This document shows, piece after piece, positions 42,662 through 51,909 of a stretch of 64,000 bases of DNA (positions are counted from its first letter, which is position 1; each line of letters begins with the position of its first letter). Origin of the DNA: Cordylochernes scorpioides. Lineage: Eukaryota; Arthropoda; Arachnida; Pseudoscorpiones; Chernetidae. The position numbers and the translations under genes were made by a program. The stretch is taken from NCBI GenBank assembly GCA_030710605.1, contig CP092869.1, positions 12,611,425 through 12,675,424 on the forward strand. Reading direction: 5' to 3'. The notes beneath the pieces were generated by a model. The model saw only the letters and a list, made by a program, of their open reading frames with translations, ran no database searches and had not been told where the DNA came from.

Positions 42662-43903
42662 TTAGTTTTTTTCTAGATTGTAGCGGCGTGGGGATTGGCT
42701 TGTATGGCGGCCTGGGGAAATGGACTGGCGTCTTGGGGATCTTCCTCTGTTTGGATACGGCGATTGTCTGCGGTAGATTTGGCTTCTTATGGCTTGGTGG
42801 TTACCAATTTGAGGTTCTTGGGTGCTTGGTGCGTGTCCTTCGGGTCTCTGCATCCATTGTCGTCTTTCTCTACAATATCGCTTAACATGGCCTGGGCGGC
42901 CGCAATTAAAACATATTGGGATGTTGTCGTGCGTCCTCCATTCATCCGTTCTTCGTTGTGGTGGCGTCTGGTTATATATGGGTGTTTGGGTAGGGTACTG
43001 ACGTCGTGGAACCTGGCTGAATGTACGTGTTTGGTTGGGGTACGACTGTCGTGGCGGAGGCCTTTGAATAGGCTTCGAAATTGAAGCTACGTTTTTTTCA
43101 ATCTCTTCTCGGATAATTTCTTTCAGAGAAGATGGTTCAGGGGTAGTTGACTCGGGATTTAGTGCGCGATGAACTTCTTCACGCACGATGCGTCGGATTA
43201 AGTCTTCCATTGATTCAGAGTCTGCTGAATCGATGGCGGCAACATTCGGTAGTCTGTCGAATACTACACGTTTATTTACACGTTTTTTATTTGAAGCCTC
43301 GATTTTTCGGCACCATTTGATGAACACATCGATACTTGCAATGTCTAAAATGATGATTGACTGATATATCTCCTCCGATATTCCTTTCGTCAAGTGTGCA
43401 ACTATTTCATTTTCCATCATAGCCGGATTCACTTCTCTGCACAGATGGAGAACATCTTGAATGTAAGAATCACTGGTCTCCTCCTTCCCCTGAGCTCGAG
43501 TTTTGAGGTTCTCTGCGAGTTGATCTTTTTGGGTGACATGATGTCCGGAATTCTGAGAAAACATTTTCACAAAAATATCCCATGAATTAATTTTCTCTTC
43601 AACATTTTCGTACCATCTGTGCGCTGTTCCTTGGAGGAAAAAATAAACATTTGCGAGGCACATTGAATCATCCCAGCAGTTGTAGCGAGCGACGCGATGG
43701 AATTCTTTCAGCCATTTTTCTGGATTCTGGTTGCGTTCTCCAGTAAAAATAGAAGGGTTTCTAAAAGGTTGAAAATGGTACTCACCCATTTTTTTCTGTG
43801 TCTCTTGCTTGATCATAGCGATGTTTTCTTGAGGTTCTAGTCCTTGTAGTCTTCGGCTTCTTCTAACGGCTTGGGCGGCGAGGGAATATTCCAGCTTCTC
43901 CAC
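42662..43903 (-). CDS. gag: Ty3/gypsy gag
   Basis: 413 residues if counted from the GTG at 43903, which overlaps the primer-binding site; an in-frame stop lies just upstream in the LTR end. The first ATG is codon 30 (43816). The start is therefore either that ATG or a non-AUG codon. The middle has the capsid-like region (FTGERNQNPEKWLKEFHRVA, AHRWYENVEEK). The C-terminus has one zinc knuckle, CFNCGRPGHVKRYC (CX2CX4HX4C), and an arginine-rich tail. It packages element RNA in the cytoplasm. Confidence 0.9.
   Translation of the reverse strand: MEKLEYSLAAQAVRRSRRLQGLEPQENIAMIKQETQKKMGEYHFQPFRNPSIFTGERNQNPEKWLKEFHRVARYNCWDDSMCLANVYFFLQGTAHRWYENVEEKINSWDIFVKMFSQNSGHHVTQKDQLAENLKTRAQGKEETSDSYIQDVLHLCREVNPAMMENEIVAHLTKGISEEIYQSIIILDIASIDVFIKWCRKIEASNKKRVNKRVVFDRLPNVAAIDSADSESMEDLIRRIVREEVHRALNPESTTPEPSSLKEIIREEIEKNVASISKPIQRPPPRQSYPNQTRTFSQVPRRQYPTQTPIYNQTPPQRRTDEWRTHDNIPICFNCGRPGHVKRYCRERRQWMQRPEGHAPSTQEPQIGNHQAIRSQIYRRQSPYPNRGRSPRRQSISPGRHTSQSPRRYNLEKN
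42665..42671 (-). promoter_or_regulatory. gag-pol -1 frameshift slippery site
   Basis: On the minus strand the last gag codons are GAA AAA AAC TAA, giving the slippery heptamer A AAA AAC right before the gag stop. Slipping back one base enters the pol frame, which is open from here. A modest stem (CTTCTTTCG / GGGGGAAG) follows. This is the standard retroelement way to make a Gag-Pol fusion. Confidence 0.75.
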
Positions 43904-44088
43904 CAGTTGTCACGGTAGTGATAACGAGTATAACAAAAGTTTAAGTAAAAATAATTTATTTATAAAATGCAAACTATTGCTAAGAATTTATTTACAAGTA
44001 ATAATATACAAGAATGGTAAGGGGTGATGACCTTGCAAATATTAATGATGATATACCACAGAATATTTAAAATAATTATTCAGTGATA

Positions 44089-44130
44089 ATATTACCAAAA
44101 ATTATTTACAACATATATATATATATATAT
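44089..44130 (-). repeat. End of the right LTR-like repeat, then (TA)n
   Basis: 44089-44092 is the ATAT duplication; 44093-44113 completes the repeat (to TTACAACA). An (AT)n run follows to 44130. Confidence 0.65.
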
Positions 44131-44514
44131 GGCGCGTTATTGCTTTGTGTTAATTTATGCCTAACTGGCCTTGTCTTTATAGTTTGCTGAAGAGCATTGC
44201 TCGAAGCAAATATTTGAATGTAATTCTACTGTCCTATAAGCTTATGTCCATAGTTTACTTGAAAACCATTTCTAAGATTCCATCCTTCAGTGTAGCATAT
44301 AAAAGCAGAATGATCCAATACAGTATTAGAGCTCTGAGAAGCGGTCTGGTGGATTAAATTGGCGAAACTGCTGGTAGGGTTCACCACTGATGAGCCAAGC
44401 CCTCCCAATATATTTTTTCATCGCAGTAAGGACAGTAGAAGTTCGTTTTATGTATAAAAGAAACATTTGCGCTTTCAAAACCTTTTATTATATATATGGC
44501 GCGTTATTGCTTTG
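44131..44514 (-). repeat. Right inverted arm of the composite insertion
   Basis: Reverse complement of 36305-36664, with a few differences, plus about 32 bases at the outer end (GGCGCGTTATTGCTTTG) that the left arm lacks. It ends at the 14-bp duplication beginning at 44515. Confidence 0.75.
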
Positions 44515-44981
44515 AGTTATTAAGGAAATGTATTTGGGCATTCTTCGCCGTCTAAGGGAAGCGATTCGAAAAAAAAAGGCCAGAAAAATGGACTAATGGT
44601 GACTGGATCCTACACCATGACAATGCCCGCCCTCACACAGCGCACTTGGTGACGAGTTTTTTGGCGAAAAACGGGACACAAATCCTACCTCAACCACCCT
44701 ATTCCCCAGACATCGCACCAAATGACTTTTTCCTGTTCCCCAAACTTAAAGCAGTTCTTAAAGGAAGACATTTTGACACCAGGGATGACATAATAGAAAA
44801 TCGCTGTTGGCATTGAAGAGCATTTCAAAAGAGGCCTATAAAAACTGTTTTGACAATTGGGAGAAACGATGGCGCTGGTGCGTTAAAGCAAGGGAAGATT
44901 ACTTTGAAAAGTTTAAGTAATTTTTTTTAATACTTACCTTTTTTTATAGACCCAGTCCGGGAACTTATGGGACATACCTTG
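44515..44981 (+). mobile_element. mariner, right piece of the interrupted copy
   Basis: Starts with AGTTATTAAGGAAA (44515-44528, repeated from 36291) and continues through HHDNARPHTAH and PPYSPDIAPNDFFLFPKLKA to the terminal repeat ending ACATACCTTG at 44981. Frameshifts make it inactive. Confidence 0.85.
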
Positions 44982-45131
44982 TAGTATGCTAGCCGTCCAC
45001 TACGCCACAGAAATAGCTTCACTTTTTTCTTCATTTGAAAGTAAATATGCAAATTATATTCTCTAGTCTATTCCTGATCACCACACGGCCACCTAGAAAT
45101 CTAAAGTTGTTGTTTCTTATTCCTCAAGTCG

Positions 45132-45258
45132 TTTAAACAATCTCCATTAGGTTCCATTGTCTCAGCTTTTCTATTATAGTCCTGGGGTTTTCCCAGGGGT
45201 CTTTTTTGGAGGATTTGATACAATTTAATAAATATTCAGGACTGGCTGGTTGGGAATC
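45132..45258 (-). pseudogene. LINE C-terminal fragment
   Basis: The minus frame reads CDSQPASPEYLLNCIKSSKK ... IIEKLRQWNLMEIV then stop, the same type of terminus as 22097. No intact upstream region. Confidence 0.6.
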
Positions 45259-45437
45259 ACATATCTAAATTTTGTACACTTGCATTATAAACAGGATTGA
45301 ACAAGTTTATAAAATACCAGACTTCTATATAGTCTGGAAATATACTAAGAACTAGAACATTAGCTCATTCTCTGCGAACGGGTCTAGAACGTTAGCCAGT
45401 TCTGAGTCTTATTAAAATTTACCCCTATATATATATG

Positions 45438-48400
45438 TGTGGTATAATATAATAAGGTGGGGAAAGAGAAATAAGGACACCACGATTTGGAAGAGGAACC
45501 CAGGCAATCAGAGAGAGAGAGGGAGAGCGAGAGGGGCCTGCCACCGCTGAGCGGCCGGCCGTTCATGTCGCACACAATCACCAACAGTCTTAATTAGTCC
45601 TGAGGTTCCAAGTACGGCCCCTGTGGTCGCCTCTTGGAATGTCGCTGCTGTCTCAAGTGACCGATCCTTACCCGCCCTCTCTCTCTCTGGGTTGACTCTA
45701 GGTTTTCTTTATTATTCCTGGAAGAGCATATATTATGACATATGGCCCCCGTTGAAGAAGGCTGAACATGGTTTGAGTATACTTAAAGCTGGTGAAGCCA
45801 GGAATAGAGAAAATAATTTTACAGTTGAAATTAATTAAGGTTATGGTGACATATTTTCATGTAAATAAAATATTGTATAGTACACAAGTAAATATTATTT
45901 ACAAGCAATTTTACAACACCGGAGAGTTTGATATTTAAGGGAATTTTTGAAAATATCAAAGTTATAAAAGGCTATATACAATAACAACTAATGTATTATA
46001 AGGGAAATGCTATTGAGAAGTGTGAACAAGGTGAAGAAGAGTCACATACACATGATGAAAATATTGAGCCATTAAGACTGGGGAACTCTACACTTTAAGA
46101 TATGTTTTCAGGCGGACAAGGCAAGGGGAAAGTTGGCATGGGCTTACTATGCTATAGGTGTAGAGTACGAGAAATGAGGTTGAGGCTGGAAATTGCGTGA
46201 GCTTAGGACTGAGGTAAATATAGAACTATATACAATGTTAGAATTTTGGCGAACAGAGCGAGGGGAAACTTGCTTTGGGCAATTCTACCTTATCTATGCA
46301 GTTACTTGTGTAGCGAGTCCGAGGGGAAAGGTCCCGTGTGTAGGTGAGGAAGTCGCATGGACTTATAGTTAATTTGAGAAGATAAAATAGTTCGAGATAC
46401 AAAGGTAGAATATATAGGCGAACGCAGAGCGAGGGGGAACTTGCTTTGGGCCTTTCTACCTAAATTATTTCGATACCATGAGACTTTAGGACTAATTGGA
46501 GGAAAGTATGCGCGCACAGTGCCAAAAATTGGAACGAGGACGGCGTTGTCCTTTACAGGTGACAAGCTGCTCGGACACGAGGTGTTTGAACCGTCGTGGG
46601 AGCTTGTGCGAGGCGATGATTTCGCGATGGGTCGAACGTAAAACCCATGTCTGCGCGAAATGATGACGGACCGGACAAAATCAGCGACGATGTTTAACGT
46701 ACATCCGTGGGAAATATCGGAAGTAGGTTATATCGTGCTGGTTTGGACAAGGGACAAACATAGATTTGAAGACAGGGTCCGTGTGGCGAACGTGTGGCGC
46801 GAGAAGAAGGAGCGAACTGTGCCACTCGATGCAGATTGTTCAAGTGCGAACAAAAGGAGTTGATAAAAATCTAGCAGTTAGTCAATCTGCATATTGTGAC
46901 GAACACACCAGTGGCTAGATGGTGTGGGTCGGTGGATATGCTAGAGAGAAACTACAAAATATATTATCGTAAATGAAGAGTGGAGATTAGTGGCAAAAGT
47001 AGTTCGATAAAATTCCTAACTATGTTCAACCCAACTTCTATAACGTTCAATTTTTTACTGGACATGGTGACTTCAACACATATTTGTTTAGAATTGGCAA
47101 AATTGGTTCACCTGCATGCACTTGTGGAAACGAACAACAAACCCCTGAACATCTTCTGATAGACTGTCCATTAACTTCTGATCTAAGGGAAGAAAACCAA
47201 CTTTACCTGACTAATACAAAACAAGCTGCTTGCAATAAGGACCAATACATCAAGTTTAATAGATTCTGCAGGATGTATATTTTGAGGCGAAAGCGTTGAC
47301 TGTACATATTTCAAGCTACTACTTATAATTGCTATATGTAAAATTTGACATTGAACGTTTAATTTTAATGATTTCCAATGTTCAATTGTATTAATTGTAT
47401 ATAATTTAAAATATACACGCAATTATCCAAATTGTGGATATGGCGTGTCTCTCCCAACTGTTAAATAAAATAAAATAAATGATGAATCAATAATTTCATA
47501 GAGGGTCATGGGCTGGCAAAAGGTTAACAAAGTTGTAAGAATGAGAGGGGCATTCAGGGGAAGATAGATAAGAGTCACCAAGGGTTGGTTATAAGCAAGG
47601 CTCACGTGGTGGTTGGAATTCTTCGACGCCTGAAATACAGAGTGAATTTTGAGTCGTTTAGGGAAATAAATTATATTTCGTGAGCCGTGCTTACAAGTAG
47701 GAGAGAAGGTCATATACAAAAGGGTAAAGATGTTTAGGTACTGGAGCCCTATTGTGATTGAGCACTATTATGAAATTTGATTGTTGTTATTATTAAAAAT
47801 CGTAAAGCATGCATAGATAGAATGCCAATTTTAAGGAATGACTTTAAAATAAAAATATTTCATTAAAATGTCTATTATTAATTCGATTGGTAAGGTACAA
47901 ATTTAATGGGTTAAAAATATCTAGATAAATAGTATTGAGAGAATAAAATCATTGTTAATTGGCGAGGAGAGAATAAATTGAACTAAACTAATTATAGAAA
48001 ATAGTGGCATCAGAGTTTACAAGGAATGTCTTTTTTGAAGAATGAATGGTAGGGGTGGAACAATTAAACTTACAGGTTATGTTGGTTTAGAGAGAAAGTA
48101 GATTCATTGAGTTCATTGAGGGAGGGTTCTGTCTGCTGTACGGCTAGTGCTGTTCGCCACAGTAGCGGCAGGGGTATGGCGGAGTCCATGGTGGCGGAAG
48201 GTGTCCTGCTCTGGCGCGGCGATCGTTCTTGGGCAGATCTAGTGCTGGGAGAAGTGGGCGGCAGCTTCATCTCCGTCGTAGGTGATCACTTCTTCAAGGT
48301 AGCGGTTCAAAGGTTGGCGAGGAAGGGGGTGAGAGCTCGAAGTAAAGTGGCTACAGTTGGGTTTGGCCGATCATCGTGGTCTTGCGTCTTGTTTTCTTCA

Positions 48401-48758
48401 TACTCTGGTATATGAGGGATTTGCTTCCCGGCCAGGTCTTATCCTGTCGACTTTTTATGTGGTATAATATAATAAGGTGGGGAAAGAGAAATAAGGACAC
48501 CACGATTTGGAAGAGGAACCCAGGCAATCAGAGAGAGAGAGGGAGAGCGAGAGGGGCCTGCCACCGCTGAGCGGCCGGCCGTTCGTGTCGCACACAATTA
48601 CCAACTGTCTTAATTAGTCCTGAGGTTCCAAGTACGGCCCCTGTGGTCGCCTCTTGGAATGTCGCTGCTGTCTCAAGTGACCGATCCTTACCCGCCCTCT
48701 CTCTCTGGGTTGACTCTAGGTTTTCTTTATTATTCCTGGAAGAGCATATATTATGACA
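45438..48758 (-). mobile_element. Non-autonomous LTR retrotransposon (copy B)
   Basis: LTRs of 303 and 301 bp (45438-45740 and 48458-48758). On the minus strand they begin TGTCATAATATATGCTCTTC and end TTATACCACA. The interior is homologous to copy A (10827-13622), including TCGACAGGATAAGACCTGGC near the 5' end and TGACGGACCGGACAAAATC (46667). The LTRs match copy A only in the first about 35 bases. A LINE fragment lies at 47016-47482. The gag-like remnant is frameshifted. Confidence 0.8.
47016..47482 (+). pseudogene. 5'-truncated LINE inserted in LTR copy B
   Basis: The plus frame reads FFTGHGDFNTYLFRIGKIGS, then CTCGNEQQTPEHLLIDCP, ending RRKR. This is the C-terminal Cys/His region of a Jockey/I-type LINE, followed by a tail (AAATAAAATAAAATAAA). 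Copy A lacks the sequence, which confirms it as a later insertion. Confidence 0.75.
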
Positions 48759-48778
48759 TATATATATTTTTTTTATAT

Positions 48779-48957
48779 AAAAATGCATATATTGGATCAA
48801 AATATCATTTATTTTACCAATATTTCATTTGGCTGAACGCCTACCTTTATCAAGGTATTATAACATATTAATACGTGTCAACAACAAAAAGCCAACTGAA
48901 ATATTAGTAAAATAAATGATATTTTGATCCAATATATACCTTTTTAATTAAATATTT
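48779..48957. repeat. Hairpin element, 'GGCTGAACGCC' family
   Basis: Inverted ends GCATATATTGGATCAAAAT and ATTTTGATCCAATATATAC; the central part is shortened. Confidence 0.65.
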
Positions 48958-48966
48958 ATTTATGGA

Positions 48967-49667
48967 CTAGCAGACGTACCCGGCTTCGCCCGGGTTTTAC
49001 CCGAGTAAAAGTTTGTCTAACGAATCTCTCGATAAAGTGAACATTTTTTTCCCGGTCCCTTGAAAAATACTCAATAAGTTGAATAAAATCAATATTAATT
49101 GGTTCCCTCGGTAATTGGAAGTTAAAGGAATAGTATCTTGCCTTGGAATTGTATCATTATTCTTGTATGGATGTACCCAGCTTCGCCCGGGTTTTACCCG
49201 AGTAAAGGTTTGTTTAACGAATCTCTCGATAAAGTGAACATTTTTTCCCGGTCCCTTGAAAAATACTCGATAAGTTGAATAAAATCAATATTAATTGGTT
49301 CCCTCGGTAATTGGAAGTTAAAGGAATAGTATCTTGCCTTTGAATTGTATCATTATTCTTGTCTCAAATAAATTGCCGTGTCATCCTGAATTTTGTCTTT
49401 CCTAATTTTCTACATTACAAAATCATCGTATCATCATGGTAATATTTAGAGAAGATTGTTGAATTATAACAGATAAATTATAATATTTATCTTGATTATT
49501 TCTAGGCGAAAAGTTATTTCAAAAATTTTATTTGCTAGAAACCTTCCCAATACTATACTAAATAACTTCCCAAAGTTTAATGGCGATCCAATGAGTGGTT
49601 TGGTCAGGCATAAAGGACAAACAAACAAACAGACACACACACATACATTCATTTTTATATATATAGA
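48967..49667 (-). mobile_element. Two tandem Helitron copies, one truncated
   Basis: 48967 starts CTAG plus hairpin and is cut near 49164 (TTATTCTTGT). A second hairpin (CCCAGCTTCGCCCGGG) follows at about 49170 and runs to the TC end at 49667. The two are nearly identical over about 190 bases. Confidence 0.65.
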
Positions 49668-49688
49668 TTGCTCTATTTTCAAATATAT

Positions 49689-50042
49689 ATATGTCGTACC
49701 ACAAGCGCTAGCAGTCATGGGGTCTCGTGTTCAGGCGTCAATGGGTAACACAAATGACGAAGCAGGCTGAATGTCACCTGAGAGAGATGCCAGCGCCGAA
49801 GACGCGAAAAGGTCCAGGAGGGTGTGATCTACATGAGAGGGAGAGATGATCTTCAAGAATTGTTGTCCGTCCTTTTTGTCGGTCTTCAGCGGCGGTCGTA
49901 AAACTTATTGGAAGTTCCTCCGGGAGGAAATTAATTTATGAGTTGGATCTTGCCTTGTCTTGGGTACAGTGGACTCTCAATAAAACTTTATTGCTTAGTT
50001 TGTGTTTAATTGATGGCCAAGCTGGAGCGTTAAATTGTATCT
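49689..50042 (+). mobile_element. Solo LTR or LTR fragment
   Basis: Runs from about TGTCGTACCACAAGCG to TTAAATTGTATCTACA and contains ACTCTCAATAAAACTTTATT (polyadenylation signal). Same family as 33489-33830 and 51005-51425 but opposite in orientation to both. Confidence 0.55.
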
Positions 50043-50135
50043 ACATGTTTGGGTTTTTACACTATTCATAATTATGGTACACATGAAAATCTATATTACT
50101 ACATATATGTAGTAATAGATGGAAATTTTGCCGGG

Positions 50136-50304
50136 AGGAAATTGATCTAAAGAGACAAGGGTCGCCTCTCCGGTCAAAATAGAGTGTTGTAGCCATGTTG
50201 TGGCTTTGTCACCGACCCGAGGCCGCTAGTTGCGGCGACGGTCAATAGATGGCGTCTGGTTTTAGACGTCTATTTTGACGGGAGAGGCGACCCTTGTCTC
50301 TTTA
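50136..50304. repeat. MITE with 33-bp inverted repeats
   Basis: AAAGAGACAAGGGTCGCCTC ... GGTCAAAATAG on the left, CTATTTTGACGGGAGAGG ... CTTGTCTCTTT on the right. It lies inside a second palindrome (50062-50110 with 50308-50370). Confidence 0.7.
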
Positions 50305-50394
50305 TATGTAGTAATGTATGTCAATATACACTAGATTTTCATATATATACCATAATTATAAATAGTGTAACAGGATAATAATATAATAAATATA

Positions 50395-51000
50395 GTAATA
50401 TAAATGTTACGATGTACTAGAGCGCCATCTGTTATCAAATTATAAAACTATTTTAGAGGCGTAATATTCTTTTTAAAATAAAACAATTTCTACTGTCCTT
50501 ACTGCGATGGAAAAATTAAAGGGAGGGCCTGGCTCATCAGTGGTGAACCCTCCCAGCGGTTTCGCCAGTTTAATCTACCATACCGCTGTTATATTGCATT
50601 TTTGGAACTTCCTTTTATAGGTGACTGTTGTAAGACAGATGGCGCTCTAGTACATCGTAACATTATTGTTCAAATAAAAGACACAATTTGATATTTGCGG
50701 AAGAGCGATTGCTCGAAGCATATTATATATTTATAATTATATTTAATTCTGCTGTCCTAAAAGCTTATGTCCATAGTTCTTCTAAAATACCCATTTCAAG
50801 AGTCTTACAACAGTCACCTATAAAAGGAAGTTCCAAAAATGCAATATAACAGCGGTATGGTAGATTAAACTGGCGAAACCGCTGGGAGGGTTCACCACTG
50901 ATGAGCCAGGCCCTCCCTTTAATTTTTCCATCGCAGTAAGGACAGTAGAAATTGTTTTATTTTAAAAAGAATATTACGCCTCTAAAATAGTTTTATAAAA
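50395..51000. mobile_element. Foldback element with about 185-bp arms
   Basis: 50439-50622 and 50807-50995 are near-perfect inverted copies (GGCGTAATATTC, GGGAGGGCCTGGCTCATCAG, ACCATACCGCTGTTATATTG). The centre contains GGAAGAGCGATTGCTCGAAG, a variant of the hammerhead-like core at 36570 and 44186. Confidence 0.75.
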
Positions 51001-51004
51001 TAGT

Positions 51005-51425
51005 AATATAAAGTTTGATTGAGAGTCCGCCGGCGTCAAGACAGGACAAAGGGTCTCTGATAACAGACCGCCAGTCGGATAACAAACAGTTCATCTCTGT
51101 CTCTCATGTATATCACACCCTACTAGACTTTGTCCGCGTCTTCGGCGTTGGCCTCTCTTCTAGGTGACATCCAACCTGCCTTTTTATATTAAAATTAGAG
51201 GTTTTTATGAGAAAGATTTTCAATTTGAATACGAAATATATTTGTTATATATTATATTTTTATAAGCCCTATTGTTGGAAATTAAATAAATTCTATTTGA
51301 AATTTATCCCACTACTTTGCAATAAAGTTATTTAATTTAAAAAAAAACCTGCCTCGTCTTGTTGTGTTACCCATTGACGCCTGAAACCACTTAGCCCCAT
51401 GACTGCATAAACCTTCCTACCACAA
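51005..51425 (-). mobile_element. LTR copy interrupted by a retroposed transcript
   Basis: Same LTR family as 33489-33830 (TCTTCGGCGTTGGCCTCTCT; CCCCATGACTGCATA). It is interrupted at 51181-51345. Confidence 0.6.
51181..51345 (+). mobile_element. Retroposed mRNA 3' end with 8-bp target duplication
   Basis: Flanked by AACCTGCC (51173-51180 and 51346-51353). It ends GCAATAAAGTTATTTAATTT and then an A-run, a polyadenylation signal 14 bases before a poly(A) tail. It carries no recognisable coding sequence. Confidence 0.75.
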
Positions 51426-51760
51426 CAATCAGGAGATAGGATCAATTTACTACGAAATATATGCGATTAAATGATAGATAAATAGTAATGTTAATACTAG
51501 ATTTCTTTATTTTTAATAATGCTAGCTTTTTCTGAAATTCCCTTTTCTTCTACAGGTATGCAGTATTTATATACATGCTTGTGGATGTACAACAAATACC
51601 TAAATCTAACTCGATTGAAATAAATAAACAAACTGCTAACCTTATTTAATTTTATCGTTTAAATGCAGAAATTGTATTTCTATATAAAGTGTTTGGAGTA
51701 GTTGGCAACATATGTATGTTCAAGGAACATGGGTATCAAGAAAAATAGTCTTTGTTTTAC
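51426..51760. other. AT-rich interval, no gene
   Basis: No repeat or ORF recognised, apart from possible intron sequence of the candidate exon that follows. Confidence 0.4.
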
Positions 51761-51878
51761 CTGTAATGACCATGAGGATCATGAGAACCAGAGTCTAAAA
51801 ACATGGCTGTTTCTCCTGGAGGTGGTTTCTCATCAGAGATTGTCATATCAGACCATTTCAACCGAAACAGTCTCTTAT
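51761..51878 (-). CDS. Candidate exon of an unidentified gene
   Basis: The minus frame reads NKRLFRLKWSDMTISDEKPP, then PGETAMFLDSGSHDPHGHY, and ends at a good donor (TTACAG|GTAAAA). Its upstream end merges with foldback-family sequence, so the acceptor is unclear. The composition looks coding. I do not recognise the protein. Confidence 0.35.
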
Positions 51879-51909
51879 TAATACAAAGCAATAACGCACC
51901 ATCTATATA

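Larger units (their letters stand above)
38912..44088 (-). mobile_element. Ty3/gypsy LTR retrotransposon, apparently intact
   Basis: 5177 bp, flanked by ATAT (38908-38911 and 44089-44092). The two 181-bp LTRs (38912-39092 and 43908-44088) look identical by eye, so the insertion is recent. On the minus strand the LTR starts TATCACTG and ends CGTGACA. A primer-binding site (TGGTGGAGAAGCTGG) follows two bases after the 5' LTR. A purine tract (AGGAGGGGGGCAA, 39105-39093) precedes the 3' LTR. gag and pol are open; there is no env. The empty site is preserved at 37261-37290, which confirms the target duplication. Confidence 0.92.

Noticed and set aside
39492-43585. Plus-strand ORFs over gag and pol
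   Set aside because: Shadows of the minus-strand retroelement genes, without recognisable domains.
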